From Nocardioides sp. Root1257 (lineage in GTDB: Bacteria; Actinomycetota; Actinomycetes; Propionibacteriales; Nocardioidaceae): DNA of 64,000 nt. Under the pieces are notes generated by a model. That model made no database searches and was not told the origin of the DNA. It saw only the letters and a program-made list of their open reading frames with translations. Below are positions 26,211 through 35,548 of this stretch, piece after piece. Position numbers and translations under genes: made by a program. The DNA lies in the NCBI RefSeq assembly GCF_001425175.1, contig NZ_LMDV01000001.1, forward strand, positions 310,001 through 374,000, in the 5' to 3' direction. The stretch's first letter is position 1. Every line of letters starts with the position of its first letter.

Positions 26211-26216
26211 TAGGTT
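26211..26216 (+). promoter_or_regulatory. -10 element of the flavoprotein gene
   Basis: TAGGTT is six bases before the ATG at 26223, with no ribosome binding site between. Confidence 0.5.
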
Positions 26217-26222
26217 GCGGCC

Positions 26223-27356
26223 ATGCGCGTCCTGATCCTGGGAGCCGGCTTCGGCGGGCTCGAGCTGGCGACCATCCTCGCGAACGAGGCGGGTGACACC
26301 GTCGAGGTCACCCTGGTCGACCGGGCGGAGGGATTCGTCTTCGGCTTCTCCAAGCTCGACGTGATGTTCGGCCGGACCACCGCCGACCACGTGCTCCACC
26401 GCTACACCGACCTCGCGCCGGACGGCGTCCGCTTCGTCGCCACCACCGTCCGCGCCATCGACCCGGAGACCCGGCGGGTCGAGACCGACGCGGGTCCCCT
26501 GGACTGCGACGTCCTCGTCATCGCCCTCGGCGCCGACCTCCACCCCGACGCCACCCCCGGCCTGGTCGAGCACGGCCACGAGTTCTACACCGTCGCCGGC
26601 GCCTTCGGCCTGCACGACGTGCTCGACACGTTCCCCGGCGGCAACGTCGTCGTGGCCGTCACCTCGACGCCCTTCAAGTGCCCGCCGGCACCGAGCGAGA
26701 CGGCGCTGCTGCTCCACGACCACCTGCGGGCGCGTGGGCTGCTCGACCGCTCCACCGTGTCGCTGGTGATGCCCCTGGGCGTCCCGATCCCGCCCTCGCC
26801 GGAGGCGTCTGCCGTGCTGCTCGCCGAGTTCGAGCGTCGCGGCATCGCCTGGCACCCGGGCCGGCTGGTCCGCTCGGTCGAGCCCGGCAGCGCGGTCCTC
26901 GACGACGGCTCCGCGATCCCGTTCGACCTGCTCCTGGCCGTGCCGACCCACCGCGCCCCCGGCGTCGTCGTCGAGTCCGGCCTGGCCGTGGACGGCTGGA
27001 TCCCCGTCGACCCGCTCACCCTGCGGACCCGCTTCGAGGACGTGTACGCCGTCGGCGACGTCACCAGCGTCGGGACACCCAAGGCCGGCGTGTTCGCCGA
27101 GGGACAGGCGACCGTCGTCGCCGCCCAGCTGGTCGCCCGCGCCCGCGGCGAGGCGAGCAGCGCGACGTACGACGGTCGCGGGATCTGCTACCTCGAGATG
27201 GGCGAGGAGCAGGTGGCCAAGGTGGACGTCACCTTCGTCAGCGGCCAGCCGCCGGTCGGCACCCTGCAGGGTCCCTCCACCGACCTCGCCCACGACAAGG
27301 AGACGTTCGGCGCCGAGCGGGTCAGTCGCTGGTTCGGCCGGGAGTGGACGCCCTAG
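26223..27356 (+). CDS. NAD(P)/FAD-dependent oxidoreductase, sulfide:quinone reductase-like
   Basis: A 377-residue two-dinucleotide-fold flavoprotein. VLILGAGFGGLELA is the FAD site, and DVYAVGDVTSVGTPKAGVFAEGQA the second FAD motif near residue 280. The PFKCPPAP cysteine in the middle matches a position conserved in sulfide:quinone oxidoreductases and related NDH-2-like enzymes; the other SQR cysteines are not evident, so true sulfide oxidation is doubtful. No membrane helix is seen. It starts six bases after TAGGTT and ends sharing a CTAG with hsaB on the other strand. Confidence 0.75.
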   Translation: MRVLILGAGFGGLELATILANEAGDTVEVTLVDRAEGFVFGFSKLDVMFGRTTADHVLHRYTDLAPDGVRFVATTVRAIDPETRRVETDAGPLDCDVLVIALGADLHPDATPGLVEHGHEFYTVAGAFGLHDVLDTFPGGNVVVAVTSTPFKCPPAPSETALLLHDHLRARGLLDRSTVSLVMPLGVPIPPSPEASAVLLAEFERRGIAWHPGRLVRSVEPGSAVLDDGSAIPFDLLLAVPTHRAPGVVVESGLAVDGWIPVDPLTLRTRFEDVYAVGDVTSVGTPKAGVFAEGQATVVAAQLVARARGEASSATYDGRGICYLEMGEEQVAKVDVTFVSGQPPVGTLQGPSTDLAHDKETFGAERVSRWFGREWTP

Positions 27357-28006
27357 GGCTGGTCGGTCGTCCGGTACTTGCCGCGGTAGAACAGCAGCGG
27401 CTCGAGGTCGTCGTCGCCGTCGTCGTCGGTGACCAGGTCGAGGACCCGGCCGATGACGACGTAGTGGTCGCCGGCCTCGTGCACGGCGTGGATCGCGCAG
27501 TCGAGGTGCGCGAGCGCGCCCTCGAGCATCGGCGAGCCGGTCTGCGGGGCGGGCGTCCACTTCACGTCGGCGAACTTGTCGGTGCCCCGGCTGGCCATCG
27601 TGTTCGACACGTCGGCCTGGTCGGCGGCGAGCAGGTTGACGCAGAAGCGCCCCGAGCGCTGGATCAGCGGCCACGCCCGCGACGTCTTGGCGGGCACGAA
27701 GAGCACCAGGGGCGGGTCGAGCGACACGCTCGAGAAGGACTGGCACGTGAGGCCGACCGGCTCGTCGCTGCTGATCGCGGTCACCACGGTGACCCCCGAC
27801 GCGAAGCGTCCCAGCACGTCGCGGAAGCGGCGCGCGGCGTACACCGCCTCGGGGTCGTCGTGGACCGGGAGGTCCTCACCGGGGCGGAACTCGAAGTCGA
27901 CCTCCTGGTCGCCGAGCCACGAGATGATCAGCTCCGGGCTCGGCCAGGTCTCCCGGGCATCCGGGCTCATCCCCTCGGGGATCTCAGGACTGGGGTCCGA
28001 GCTCAT
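27353..28006 (-). CDS. hsaB: HsaB, flavin reductase component of 3-HSA monooxygenase
   Basis: A 217-residue flavin reductase-like (FMN-binding split barrel) protein with RFRDVLGRFASGVTVVTA, GLTCQSFSSVSLDPPLVLF and RSGRFCVNLLA. It supplies reduced flavin to HsaA. The reductase domain starts near residue 60; the ATG at 28006 leaves an N-terminal extension of about 30 acidic residues relative to the roughly 187-residue mycobacterial protein. An internal ATG 12 codons in is possible. It is the last gene of hsaA-hsaD-hsaC-hsaB, 28 bases after hsaC. Confidence 0.87.
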   Translation of the reverse strand: MSSDPSPEIPEGMSPDARETWPSPELIISWLGDQEVDFEFRPGEDLPVHDDPEAVYAARRFRDVLGRFASGVTVVTAISSDEPVGLTCQSFSSVSLDPPLVLFVPAKTSRAWPLIQRSGRFCVNLLAADQADVSNTMASRGTDKFADVKWTPAPQTGSPMLEGALAHLDCAIHAVHEAGDHYVVIGRVLDLVTDDDGDDDLEPLLFYRGKYRTTDQP

Positions 28007-28034
28007 GCAGACCAGTCTTTCACTGGCGCCGAGA

Positions 28035-28937
28035 TCACTGGGCGCCGGCGCCGAAGTCGTGGCCCCAGTAGGACACCGCGGTCGACTCACGTGCCACCCA
28101 GCGCGCGTCGTCGACGGTGAGGCCCTCCGTGCCGAACTCGATGTCGAAGCCGCCGGGCGACTTCACGTAGAACGAGATCATCTCGTCGTTCATGTGCCGC
28201 CCGAGCGTCGCCGACAGCGGCGCCTTGTGCTTGCGCACCCGCTCGAGCGCGCGACCCACGTGGTCGAGCTCGTCGACCTCGAGCATGATGTGCACGCACT
28301 TGGACGGGTTGGGCATCGGCAGGAACGCCAGCGAGTGGTGCCGCGGGTTCACGCCCAGGAACCGCAGCCAGACCTTCGATCCGGGCTCCTTGCCGACGAA
28401 CTCCCCCGGCATGCTCATCGAGTCGCGCAGCCGGAAGCCGAGCACGTCGGCGTAGAAGCGCAGCGCCTCCACGTCGTCGGTCACCGGCAGCACGATGTGG
28501 CCCATCCCCTGGTCGCCCGTCACGAACGTCGCGGCGTACGGCGTGACCACGGGCCGCGACTCGTAGCTGATGCCGTGGAAGAGCTCGAAGACGTTGTCGA
28601 AGGGATCCGAGAAGCGGACCAGCTCCTGCACCCGGCGCTCCGCGAGCTCCTCCGGGGTGCCCTCCTCGAACTCGACGCCGGCCTTCTGCAGGTGCTCGCG
28701 CGCCTCCTGCAGCGCGCGGTGGTCGGCCAGCTCCCAGCCGACGCAACCGAGCTGGTCGACGTCGGAGGGGTAGACGACGAGGCGCGCGGAGACCTCGTCG
28801 ATGCGCCAGTACTGGTGGGTCGGGTCGGGCCCGCGGCCCGCGGCGAGGCCGAGGACCTTGCCGGCGAACGTCGTCCACTGGTCGAGGTCGGTGCTGGCCA
28901 CGCGGACGTAGCCCATGGACTTGATGTCGATCGTCAT
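28035..28937 (-). CDS. hsaC: HsaC, iron-dependent extradiol dioxygenase
   Basis: The 300-residue protein cleaves ring A of the catechol 3,4-DHSA. It has two vicinal-oxygen-chelate repeats typical of type I extradiol enzymes. The C-terminal repeat holds the Fe(II) ligands His147 (GMGHIVLPV), His216 (KCVHIMLEV) and Glu267 (GFDIEFGTEG), one residue off the mycobacterial numbering. The length equals that of M. tuberculosis HsaC. Its start overlaps the hsaD stop (ATGA). Confidence 0.94.
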   Translation of the reverse strand: MTIDIKSMGYVRVASTDLDQWTTFAGKVLGLAAGRGPDPTHQYWRIDEVSARLVVYPSDVDQLGCVGWELADHRALQEAREHLQKAGVEFEEGTPEELAERRVQELVRFSDPFDNVFELFHGISYESRPVVTPYAATFVTGDQGMGHIVLPVTDDVEALRFYADVLGFRLRDSMSMPGEFVGKEPGSKVWLRFLGVNPRHHSLAFLPMPNPSKCVHIMLEVDELDHVGRALERVRKHKAPLSATLGRHMNDEMISFYVKSPGGFDIEFGTEGLTVDDARWVARESTAVSYWGHDFGAGAQ

Positions 28938-29824
28938 CAGCCCTCCTTCGAACGCTCTACGTGTCGGGCCAGGAACGCCGTGGAGATCTCGGCGAACTCC
29001 TCGGCCGCCTCGATCTGTGCCCAGTGCCCACAGTTCGGGAAGACATGCAGCGACGCCTTCGGGATCAGCTTGAGGGCGACCATCGCGCCGTCGAGGGGGT
29101 TGACCCGGTCCTCGCGGCCCCAGGTGAGCAGCGTGTGCTTGCGCAGGCGGTGGGCCTCGCGCCAGAGCATGCCGTCCTCGGCGGTCTCGGGGTTCCAGAA
29201 GGACATCCCCATCGACCGCATCGCGTCCTGGGCGCCGGGCGCGGTCGCGTCGGCGAACCGCTCGGCGACCAGCTCGTCGGTGACCAGCTTCTGGTTGACC
29301 ACCATGCACGAGATGAAGGCCCGCAGGCGCTCGGGCGTCGGGTCGGCCCCGAAGTCCATCAGGCGCTGCACGCCCTCGGTCGGGTCGGCGTGGAAGAGGT
29401 TGAGCGAGAGCCCGCCCGGGCCCATCAGGATCAGCCGGCCGACGCGATCGGGGTAGCTGAGCGCCAGGCGCATCGCCGTACCGCCGCCGAGGCTGTTGCC
29501 GAGCAGGTGGATGCGATCGATGCCGAGCTCGTCGAGCAGCTGGACGACGTAGTCGGCCGAGTGCCGGTAGTAGTTGCCCACCACCGGCGGCTTGTCCGAC
29601 CCGCCGAAGCCGGGCTGGTCGACCAGCAGGGTGCGGAACGACGAAGCGAAGTGCGGCAGCGCGCTGCCGAAGTTCGACCACGCGGACGCGCCCGGGCCGC
29701 CACCGTGCAGCATCACGAGCGGCAGTCCGCCGCCGACGTCGGTCGGCGAGCCGGCCTCGTAGTAGTTGAGGGTCAGGTCCCCGGCCTTGGCCGAGTGCTG
29801 GACCGACTCCTTGGAGAGGCTCAC
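28937..29824 (-). CDS. hsaD: HsaD, 4,9-DSHA meta-cleavage product hydrolase
   Basis: A 295-residue alpha/beta hydrolase of the MCP hydrolase group. The nucleophile is Ser111 in HLLGNSLGGGTA, the oxyanion region HGGGPGASAWSNF, and His267 in NCGHWAQIE. It hydrolyses the C-C bond of the HsaC product, giving HIP (DOHNAA) and 2-hydroxy-hexa-2,4-dienoate, the substrate of HsaE. One base separates it from hsaA and it overlaps hsaC. Confidence 0.93.
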   Translation of the reverse strand: MSLSKESVQHSAKAGDLTLNYYEAGSPTDVGGGLPLVMLHGGGPGASAWSNFGSALPHFASSFRTLLVDQPGFGGSDKPPVVGNYYRHSADYVVQLLDELGIDRIHLLGNSLGGGTAMRLALSYPDRVGRLILMGPGGLSLNLFHADPTEGVQRLMDFGADPTPERLRAFISCMVVNQKLVTDELVAERFADATAPGAQDAMRSMGMSFWNPETAEDGMLWREAHRLRKHTLLTWGREDRVNPLDGAMVALKLIPKASLHVFPNCGHWAQIEAAEEFAEISTAFLARHVERSKEG

Positions 29825-29825
29825 C

Positions 29826-30992
29826 TCAGTACATCCCCGGGTCGACCTTGTGGCCGAACTCGTGCGCGCCGTACATCTGCAGGGCGCGCTCGGGGTCGTT
29901 GGCCGCGTGCACCCGGCCGGCGTGGGCGTCGCGCCAGGCGCGCTGGAGGTAGGTGCCCTGCGCCAGCGCCCGGCCGCCGGAGGCCTCGAAGAGCGAGTCG
30001 ATCGCGTCGATCGCGCGCTGGGTGCCGAGCACCTGGTCGCGACGGACCTTCAGCCGCAGCCCGAGCGGGATCTTCTCGCCCTTGGCGACGTGCGCCTGCT
30101 CCTCGCGGATGTTGTTGACCAGCAGCGCCCAGGCGGCGTCGATCTCCGAGGAGGCCTTCGCGATCCGGACGGCGGCGAAGGGGTCCAGCGACGCCTTCTC
30201 GCCGAGGTACGCCGCGCGCACGCGCTTCTGCTGCATGTCCACGTGCTCGGCGTACGCCCCGGCGGCCATGCCGATGATCGGCGTCGTGATCGTGCCGGTG
30301 AAGATCGAGTGGAACGGCAGCCTGTAGAGGTCGGAGGTGTTCTGCTCCTGACCCGGGCCGAAGCAGCGGCCGGTGTCGCCCATCGACAGCGTGAAGGCGT
30401 CGGGCACGAAGACGTCCTCGACCACGATGTCGTTCGAGCCGGTGCCGGACAGTCCGACCATGTGCCACACGTCGTTGATCGTGTAGTTCTCGCGCGGCAC
30501 CATGAAGGTCTTGAAGTCGACGACCTGGTTCTCGTCGTTGAACACCAGCCCGCCGAGCAGCACCCACGAGCAGTGGTCGCAGCCGGACGAGAAGCTCCAC
30601 TTGCCGGAGAGCGTGTAGCCGCCCTCGGTGAGCTGCGCCTTGCCGGTCGGGGCGTACGACGAGCTCAGGCGGGTCGTGGTGTCGTCGCCCCACACGGCCT
30701 GCTGGGCCTCGTCGGAGAAGAGCGCCACCTGCCACGGGTGCACGCCGACCACGCTGGAGACCCAGCCGGTCGAGCCGCACGCGCCGGCGATCTCGCGGAC
30801 CGCCGTGTAGAAGTCGACCGGGTCCGACTCGTGGCCGTCGAACCTCTTCGGCTGCAGCAGCCGGAAGAACCCGACCTCCTCCAGCTCCTTGATCGAGGCC
30901 TCGGGGACGACGCGGAGACGCTCGGCCTCGTCCGCTCGCTCCCGGATGCCGGGAAGCAGGTCGCGGACGCCGTCGAGAACAGCCTGGGACAT
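29826..30992 (-). CDS. hsaA: HsaA, flavin-dependent 3-HSA monooxygenase oxygenase
   Basis: A 388-residue acyl-CoA dehydrogenase-fold flavin monooxygenase: RDLLPGIRERADEAERLRVVPEAS start, GACGSTGWVSSVVGVHPWQ, KWSFSSGCDHCSWVLLGG and YGAHEFGHKVDPGMY end. It hydroxylates 3-HSA to the catechol using flavin from HsaB. It leads the hsaADCB operon. AGGAG precedes the ATG, and a TAGTAT -10 element with an overlapping KstR-type box lies 31 bases upstream, so this is a leadered message. Confidence 0.93.
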   Translation of the reverse strand: MSQAVLDGVRDLLPGIRERADEAERLRVVPEASIKELEEVGFFRLLQPKRFDGHESDPVDFYTAVREIAGACGSTGWVSSVVGVHPWQVALFSDEAQQAVWGDDTTTRLSSSYAPTGKAQLTEGGYTLSGKWSFSSGCDHCSWVLLGGLVFNDENQVVDFKTFMVPRENYTINDVWHMVGLSGTGSNDIVVEDVFVPDAFTLSMGDTGRCFGPGQEQNTSDLYRLPFHSIFTGTITTPIIGMAAGAYAEHVDMQQKRVRAAYLGEKASLDPFAAVRIAKASSEIDAAWALLVNNIREEQAHVAKGEKIPLGLRLKVRRDQVLGTQRAIDAIDSLFEASGGRALAQGTYLQRAWRDAHAGRVHAANDPERALQMYGAHEFGHKVDPGMY

Positions 30993-31022
30993 CGAGATCT
31001 CCTGTCGTGGTGGGACATCTCG

Positions 31023-31040
31023 ATACTAGAACACGTTCTC
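31023..31040. promoter_or_regulatory. KstR-type operator and -10 element of hsaADCB
   Basis: TAGAACACGTTCTC (31027-31040) matches TNNAACNNGTTNNA except for its last base. On the minus strand TAGTAT (31023-31028) overlaps its proximal end by two bases. The resulting 5' leader of roughly 25 bases includes the AGGAG of hsaA. Confidence 0.75.
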
Positions 31041-31083
31041 GTTTTGGTCGAGGTGGAACCGCCGGGAGCGCGTGAACGTTGGA

Positions 31084-31671
31084 TTACGTCTGGTCCCAGG
31101 TGCGAGCGGCCGCCCGCGCGGCCTCCTCGACCCGGGCGACGTGCGCCGGCCAGTCGTAGCCGACGTCCATGTTCCCGTCCTCGGGTCGGCGTCCGGCCGC
31201 ACCGTCGATCGTCTCCCGCAGGATGTCGGCGTGCCCGGCGTGTCGCTGGGTCTCGCCGACCATGTGCACGAGCACCTGGTGCAGGGTGACGGTGTCCTCG
31301 GCCGGCCACCAGGGCACGTGGCCCTCCGCGTCGAGGGCGAGCTCGGCGAAGGTGACGGCGGCGTGCTCCTGGGCGGCCCGGTAGAAGTCGAGCACCCACT
31401 CCCGGCTCTCGTCCGCCGTCAGGTATAGGTCGGCGTTGGGGTCCGCGTCACCCGCGTGCCAGGGCAGTGCGACGCCGCTCGGGCGCCCGAACGTGTCGCC
31501 GAAGTAGCCGTACTCCACGCTCGCGAGGTGCTTGACCAGCCCGAGCAGGTTGGTGCCGGTCGGGGTGAGCGGCCGGCGCGCGTCGTACTCGCTGAGGCCC
31601 TCGACCTTCCAGACGAGTGCGTCGCGGGCCGACTGGAGGTACTCGATGAGCGTGTCCTTCGGATCCTGCAT
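31084..31671 (-). CDS. DinB family protein (DUF664-type)
   Basis: A 195-residue four-helix DinB-fold protein. Metal-ligand candidates are His in GLVKHLASVEYGYFGD and the two histidines in LVHMVGETQRHAGHADILRE, the typical DUF664 pattern. Such proteins are probable thiol-dependent (mycothiol or bacillithiol) transferases. The role is unknown. It is 43 bases upstream of the hsa promoter box and diverges from the histidine kinase gene, so it is likely a separate unit. GAGGGT six bases before its ATG may be a weak -10. Confidence 0.75.
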   Translation of the reverse strand: MQDPKDTLIEYLQSARDALVWKVEGLSEYDARRPLTPTGTNLLGLVKHLASVEYGYFGDTFGRPSGVALPWHAGDADPNADLYLTADESREWVLDFYRAAQEHAAVTFAELALDAEGHVPWWPAEDTVTLHQVLVHMVGETQRHAGHADILRETIDGAAGRRPEDGNMDVGYDWPAHVARVEEAARAAARTWDQT

Positions 31672-31792
31672 GTCCCGACCCTCTCACCAGGCCGGGCAGC
31701 GGCTCCCCATTTTCGGCGGTTGCCGCGGTTCGAGGTGACGAGGAGACTGGTCTGCGCGGTCGGGGGCACCCGTCCGCAAGGAGGGACCGCCC

Positions 31793-34018
31793 GTGGTCGA
31801 ACCTGCACCGTTCACTGTCGGGAGAACAGTCGGAGCCGCGGAGCACGAGCAGCTCCGCGGGGACTACGCCGCCCTGAAGGACCAGTTCGAAGCGACGTCC
31901 GGGGTGCTCGAGGCGCTGGGACGCTCGGGCGCCGACCCGGATGCGGTGCTGTCGACCATCGTCGAGAGCGCTCGGCGGCTCTGTCGCTCCGAGGCGGCCC
32001 ACCTGTACCTCCTGGAGGACGGCGTCTACCGGCTGATGGAGACGGTCGGCCTCTCCGAGGAGTCCCGGCGTCTGCTGACCGAACGCCCGATCTCGCGGGA
32101 CCGGGCGACCCTCACGGGGCGGGTCGGACTGGAGCGTCGGACGCTGCAGATCGAGGACGTGCTGGCCGACCCTGACTACGGCCGCCACGACCTCCAGCAG
32201 ACAGCCGGCTTCCGGACCGTGGTCGCAGCGCCGCTGGTCGTCGACGGCCAGGTCGTCGGGGCGTTGAACGTCTGGCGCAACGACGTCCGCCCCTTCGACG
32301 ACCGGGAGATGGCCATCGTCAGCGCCTTCGCCGGCCAGGCAGCGATCGCAGTCAACGGCGTCATGCTCGTCCAGCAGCTCGAGGCGCGGAGCGCCGAGCT
32401 CGCCCGCAAGGTCGACGAGCTCGAGGCCCTCAGCGCCGTGGGCGAGGCGGTCAGCTCGAACCTCGACCTCGAGAAGGTGCTCGACACGATCGCCGAGCAC
32501 GCGGTCGCGCTCTCCGACACCGACGGAGGCTCGATCATGGAGTACGTCGAGCGGGAGCGGCGGTTCTTCGTGCGCAGCGTCTACCGCACGGCGCCCGAGG
32601 TCGTCGAGCAGCTGCGGTCGGTCCGGATCGACCTCGACACCACGCTCGTCGGCCGGGCCGCCCGCGAACGACGCCCGGTCGTCGTCCCCGACCTCGGCGC
32701 CGCCGACCTCGATCCGCACCTGCGGATTCTCCGCGACGCCGGCTGGCTGTCCCTCGTGGCCGTCCCGCTCCTGCGCGAGGACACGATCGTCGGGTCACTC
32801 ATCGTGCGACGCAAGCGCACCGGCGACTTCTCGCCGGACGTCGTCGACCTCCTGGAGACCTTCGCCAGCCAGTCGGCGCTCGCCCTCCTCAACGCCCAGC
32901 TGTTCCGCGAGCTGAAGGAGCAGAGCCTCGAGCTGGAGATGGCGAGCCGCCACAAGTCCGAGTTCCTGGCGAGCATGTCGCACGAGCTGCGGACCCCGCT
33001 CAACGCCGTCCTGGGGTTCTCCGAGGTGCTGCTCGAGCGGATGTTCGGCGAGATCAACGAACGGCAGGAGGAGTACCTGCGCGACATCCACGACTCCGGG
33101 AGGCACCTGCTCGAGCTGTTGAACGAGATCCTGGACCTCTCGAAGGTCGAGGCCGGCCGGATGGAGCTCGAGTACTCGTCGTTCGAGCTGGGCGCGCTCC
33201 TCGACGACGCGGCCGCGATGCTCCGCGAGCGCGCAGGCAGCGGTGGCATCGCGCTGCGCGTCGAGGCCGATCCCGATCTCGGCCCGGTCTACTCAGACCG
33301 GCTGCGGCTCAAGCAGGTGGTCCTCAACCTGGTCACCAACGCGGTCAAGTTCACCGGCGAGGGCGGGACGGTGGCGGTCGGGGCGCGCCGGACGGCGACC
33401 GAGGTCGAGGTGCAGGTGGTCGACACAGGGATCGGCGTTCCCGAGGAGGACCGCGAGCGGATCTTCGAGTCCTTCCAGCAGGGCGGCAGAGGGGCCTCCC
33501 GCGAGGAGGGGACCGGGCTCGGTCTGACCCTGTCGCGACGGATCGTCGAGCTCCTCGGTGGGCGGATGTGGCTGGAGAGCGAGGTCGGCGTCGGCAGCAC
33601 CTTCGCGTTCTCCCTGCCGTCGCGAACGGCCGGGAGTGAGACCGTCGGGGAGCAGGTGCCCGGCGTCCGCGAGGTCGTGGTCATCGAGGACGACCGGCCT
33701 TCGCTCGACCTCTTCACCGCCTTCCTGGACGGGGCGTCGGTACGCGTGACCGCCGCGCGCGACGGTGTCGCGGGCCTGGAGGCGGTGCGCACGCGACAGC
33801 CGGCCGCGGTGCTGCTGGACATCCGGCTCCCAGCCATGGACGGGTGGGAGGTGCTCACCGCACTCCAGGAGGATCCCGGGACGCGCGACATCCCGGTCAT
33901 CGTCGTGTCGATCGTCGACGAGCGCCAGCGGGGGGCGGCACTGGGCGCCGCCGCCTACCTCGTCAAGCCGGTCAGCCGGGACGCGCTGCTGGACGCGCTG
34001 GAGCGGGTGGCGCGATGA
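31793..34018 (+). CDS. Hybrid sensor histidine kinase (GAF-GAF-HisKA-HATPase-REC)
   Basis: The 741-residue soluble kinase has two GAF domains (about 45-190 and 215-365), a coiled linker, a HisKA domain with His397 in SMSHELRTPLN, an ATPase domain with NLVTNAVKF, DTGIGVPEEDRERIFE and GTGLGLTLSRRI, and a C-terminal receiver with Asp676 in LLDIRLPAMDGW. No membrane segment is present, so it senses a cytoplasmic signal through GAF. The GTG start follows GGAGGGA. It overlaps the next response regulator by four bases, making one operon through 35528 or beyond. Confidence 0.9.
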   Translation: MVEPAPFTVGRTVGAAEHEQLRGDYAALKDQFEATSGVLEALGRSGADPDAVLSTIVESARRLCRSEAAHLYLLEDGVYRLMETVGLSEESRRLLTERPISRDRATLTGRVGLERRTLQIEDVLADPDYGRHDLQQTAGFRTVVAAPLVVDGQVVGALNVWRNDVRPFDDREMAIVSAFAGQAAIAVNGVMLVQQLEARSAELARKVDELEALSAVGEAVSSNLDLEKVLDTIAEHAVALSDTDGGSIMEYVERERRFFVRSVYRTAPEVVEQLRSVRIDLDTTLVGRAARERRPVVVPDLGAADLDPHLRILRDAGWLSLVAVPLLREDTIVGSLIVRRKRTGDFSPDVVDLLETFASQSALALLNAQLFRELKEQSLELEMASRHKSEFLASMSHELRTPLNAVLGFSEVLLERMFGEINERQEEYLRDIHDSGRHLLELLNEILDLSKVEAGRMELEYSSFELGALLDDAAAMLRERAGSGGIALRVEADPDLGPVYSDRLRLKQVVLNLVTNAVKFTGEGGTVAVGARRTATEVEVQVVDTGIGVPEEDRERIFESFQQGGRGASREEGTGLGLTLSRRIVELLGGRMWLESEVGVGSTFAFSLPSRTAGSETVGEQVPGVREVVVIEDDRPSLDLFTAFLDGASVRVTAARDGVAGLEAVRTRQPAAVLLDIRLPAMDGWEVLTALQEDPGTRDIPVIVVSIVDERQRGAALGAAAYLVKPVSRDALLDALERVAR

Positions 34019-34398
34019 GCGGCAGACGGATCCTCGTCGTCGAGGACAACCCCCGGAACCTGAAGCTCGTGCGAGACGTGCTGACCCACTTCGGGTTCGA
34101 GGTCACCGGCGCGACGACCGGCGAGGACGGGGTGCGCCTGGCCACCGAGATCGAGCCGGACCTCATCCTCATGGACCTGCAGCTCCCCGGCATCGACGGC
34201 AGCGAGGCGCTGCGGAGGCTCCGGGCCGTCGAGAGCATCCGCACGGTGCCGGTGGTGGCCGTGACCGCCTTCGCGATGGACGACGACCGCGAGCGCGCCC
34301 TCGCCTGCGGCTTCGACGGGTACGTCGCGAAGCCGATCAGCGTCCGCGACCTGCCCCACCAGGTGGAGCACTTCCTGCGGCCCGGGAGCGTGAGATGA
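34015..34398 (+). CDS. Single-domain response regulator
   Basis: A 127-residue CheY/DivK-like receiver with no output domain. The phospho-acceptor is Asp54 in LILMDLQLPGIDG, the acidic pair is in VVEDN, and the lysine is in GYVAKPIS. It is an intermediate or phosphate sink between the kinase upstream and the receiver-cyclase downstream, with ATGA overlaps at both ends. Confidence 0.88.
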   Translation: MSGRRILVVEDNPRNLKLVRDVLTHFGFEVTGATTGEDGVRLATEIEPDLILMDLQLPGIDGSEALRRLRAVESIRTVPVVAVTAFAMDDDRERALACGFDGYVAKPISVRDLPHQVEHFLRPGSVR

Positions 34399-35528
34399 CG
34401 GTGCACGCCCCGCCCACCCGGGTGCTCGTGGTGGACGACCAGCCCGCCAACGTCCGGCTCCTCGACGCGATCCTCACCCCGCTCGGGTACGACGTACCGA
34501 CAGCGTCCTCGGGTGAGGAGGCGCTGGAAGCGATCGCCGAGCGAGCTCCGGACCTGGTGCTGCTCGACATCGTCATGCCGGGAATGGACGGCTACGAGGT
34601 CTGCGAGCGGATCCGGGAGCGCCCGGAGACTGCCTATCTCCCGGTCGTCATGATCACCGCGAGCGGCGACGAGCAGAAGGTGCAGGCGCTCCAGGTCGGT
34701 GCTGACGACTTCCTCACCAAGCCGATCGACCGCAACGAGCTGCTGGCCCGCGTCGCCTCGTTGGCCCGCATCAAGCGCTACCAGGACACGATCCGCCGCC
34801 AGGCGAGCGAGCTCACCAGCTGGAACCGGGAGCTGGAGCGGCGGGTCGAGAGCCAGGTCGCGCAGCTGGAGCGGATGGGCCGGCTGCGCCGGTTCCTGTC
34901 CCCCCAGCTCGCCGAGCTGATCGTCGACTCCGGCGACGAGTCCTTCCTGGAGAGCCACCGCCGGGAGATCGTCGTGGTGTTCTGCGACCTGCGCGGCTTC
35001 ACGCCGTTCGCCGAGGCGAGCGAGCCGGAGGAGGTGATGGGGGTGCTCGCGGACTACCACGCGGCGCTCGGCGACCTGATCTTCCGCTTCGAGGGCACCC
35101 TGGAGCGCTTCACCGGCGACGGGCTGATGGTCTTCTTCAACGACCCGATCAGCTGCGAGGACGGCGCCCTGCGCGCCATCCGGATGAGCGTCGCGATGCG
35201 GGCACGGGTGACGAGCCTCGCCGAACGGTGGTCCCGCCAGGGCCACGACCTCGCGCTGGGCATCGGCATCGCGCAGGGCTATGCCACCCTGGGTCGGATC
35301 GGCTTCGAGGGACGCTTCGACTACGCGGCCATCGGCACCGTGACCAACCTGGCGGCCCGGCTGTGCTCGGACGCCGGACCGTGGGAGATCCTCACCACCG
35401 AGCGGGTCCACGCGGCTGGCGGACCGACCGTGGTCGGTCTCGACGTCGGGACGCGGGAGCTGCGGGGGTTCAGCCGCCCGGTGCGCGCGTTCGCGGTGTC
35501 GGGGGTCGACGGCTCCACGACCGCGTGA
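34395..35528 (+). CDS. Response regulator with class III nucleotide cyclase output
   Basis: A 377-residue protein with a receiver (residues 8-120, Asp58 in LLDIVMPGMDGY), a coiled coil at about 130-165, and a class III cyclase domain from about 190. Metal aspartates are Asp198 (VVFCDLRGFT) and Asp242 (FTGDGLMVFF); NLAARL carries the transition-state Asn/Arg pair. The usual lysine of ...KxxGD in adenylate cyclases is arginine here (LERFTGD), so nucleotide choice is uncertain. Phosphorylation should control cyclic nucleotide synthesis. Confidence 0.88.
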   Translation: MTVHAPPTRVLVVDDQPANVRLLDAILTPLGYDVPTASSGEEALEAIAERAPDLVLLDIVMPGMDGYEVCERIRERPETAYLPVVMITASGDEQKVQALQVGADDFLTKPIDRNELLARVASLARIKRYQDTIRRQASELTSWNRELERRVESQVAQLERMGRLRRFLSPQLAELIVDSGDESFLESHRREIVVVFCDLRGFTPFAEASEPEEVMGVLADYHAALGDLIFRFEGTLERFTGDGLMVFFNDPISCEDGALRAIRMSVAMRARVTSLAERWSRQGHDLALGIGIAQGYATLGRIGFEGRFDYAAIGTVTNLAARLCSDAGPWEILTTERVHAAGGPTVVGLDVGTRELRGFSRPVRAFAVSGVDGSTTA

Positions 35529-35548
35529 TCCTGTGCTTCACTCTCAGG

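Noticed and set aside
35228..35548. Longer N-terminus for the Crp/Fnr protein
   Set aside because: The extension is an out-of-phase shadow of the cyclase gene; the domain begins at MWRLLDPL. Only the GTG at 35525 remains a fair alternative.
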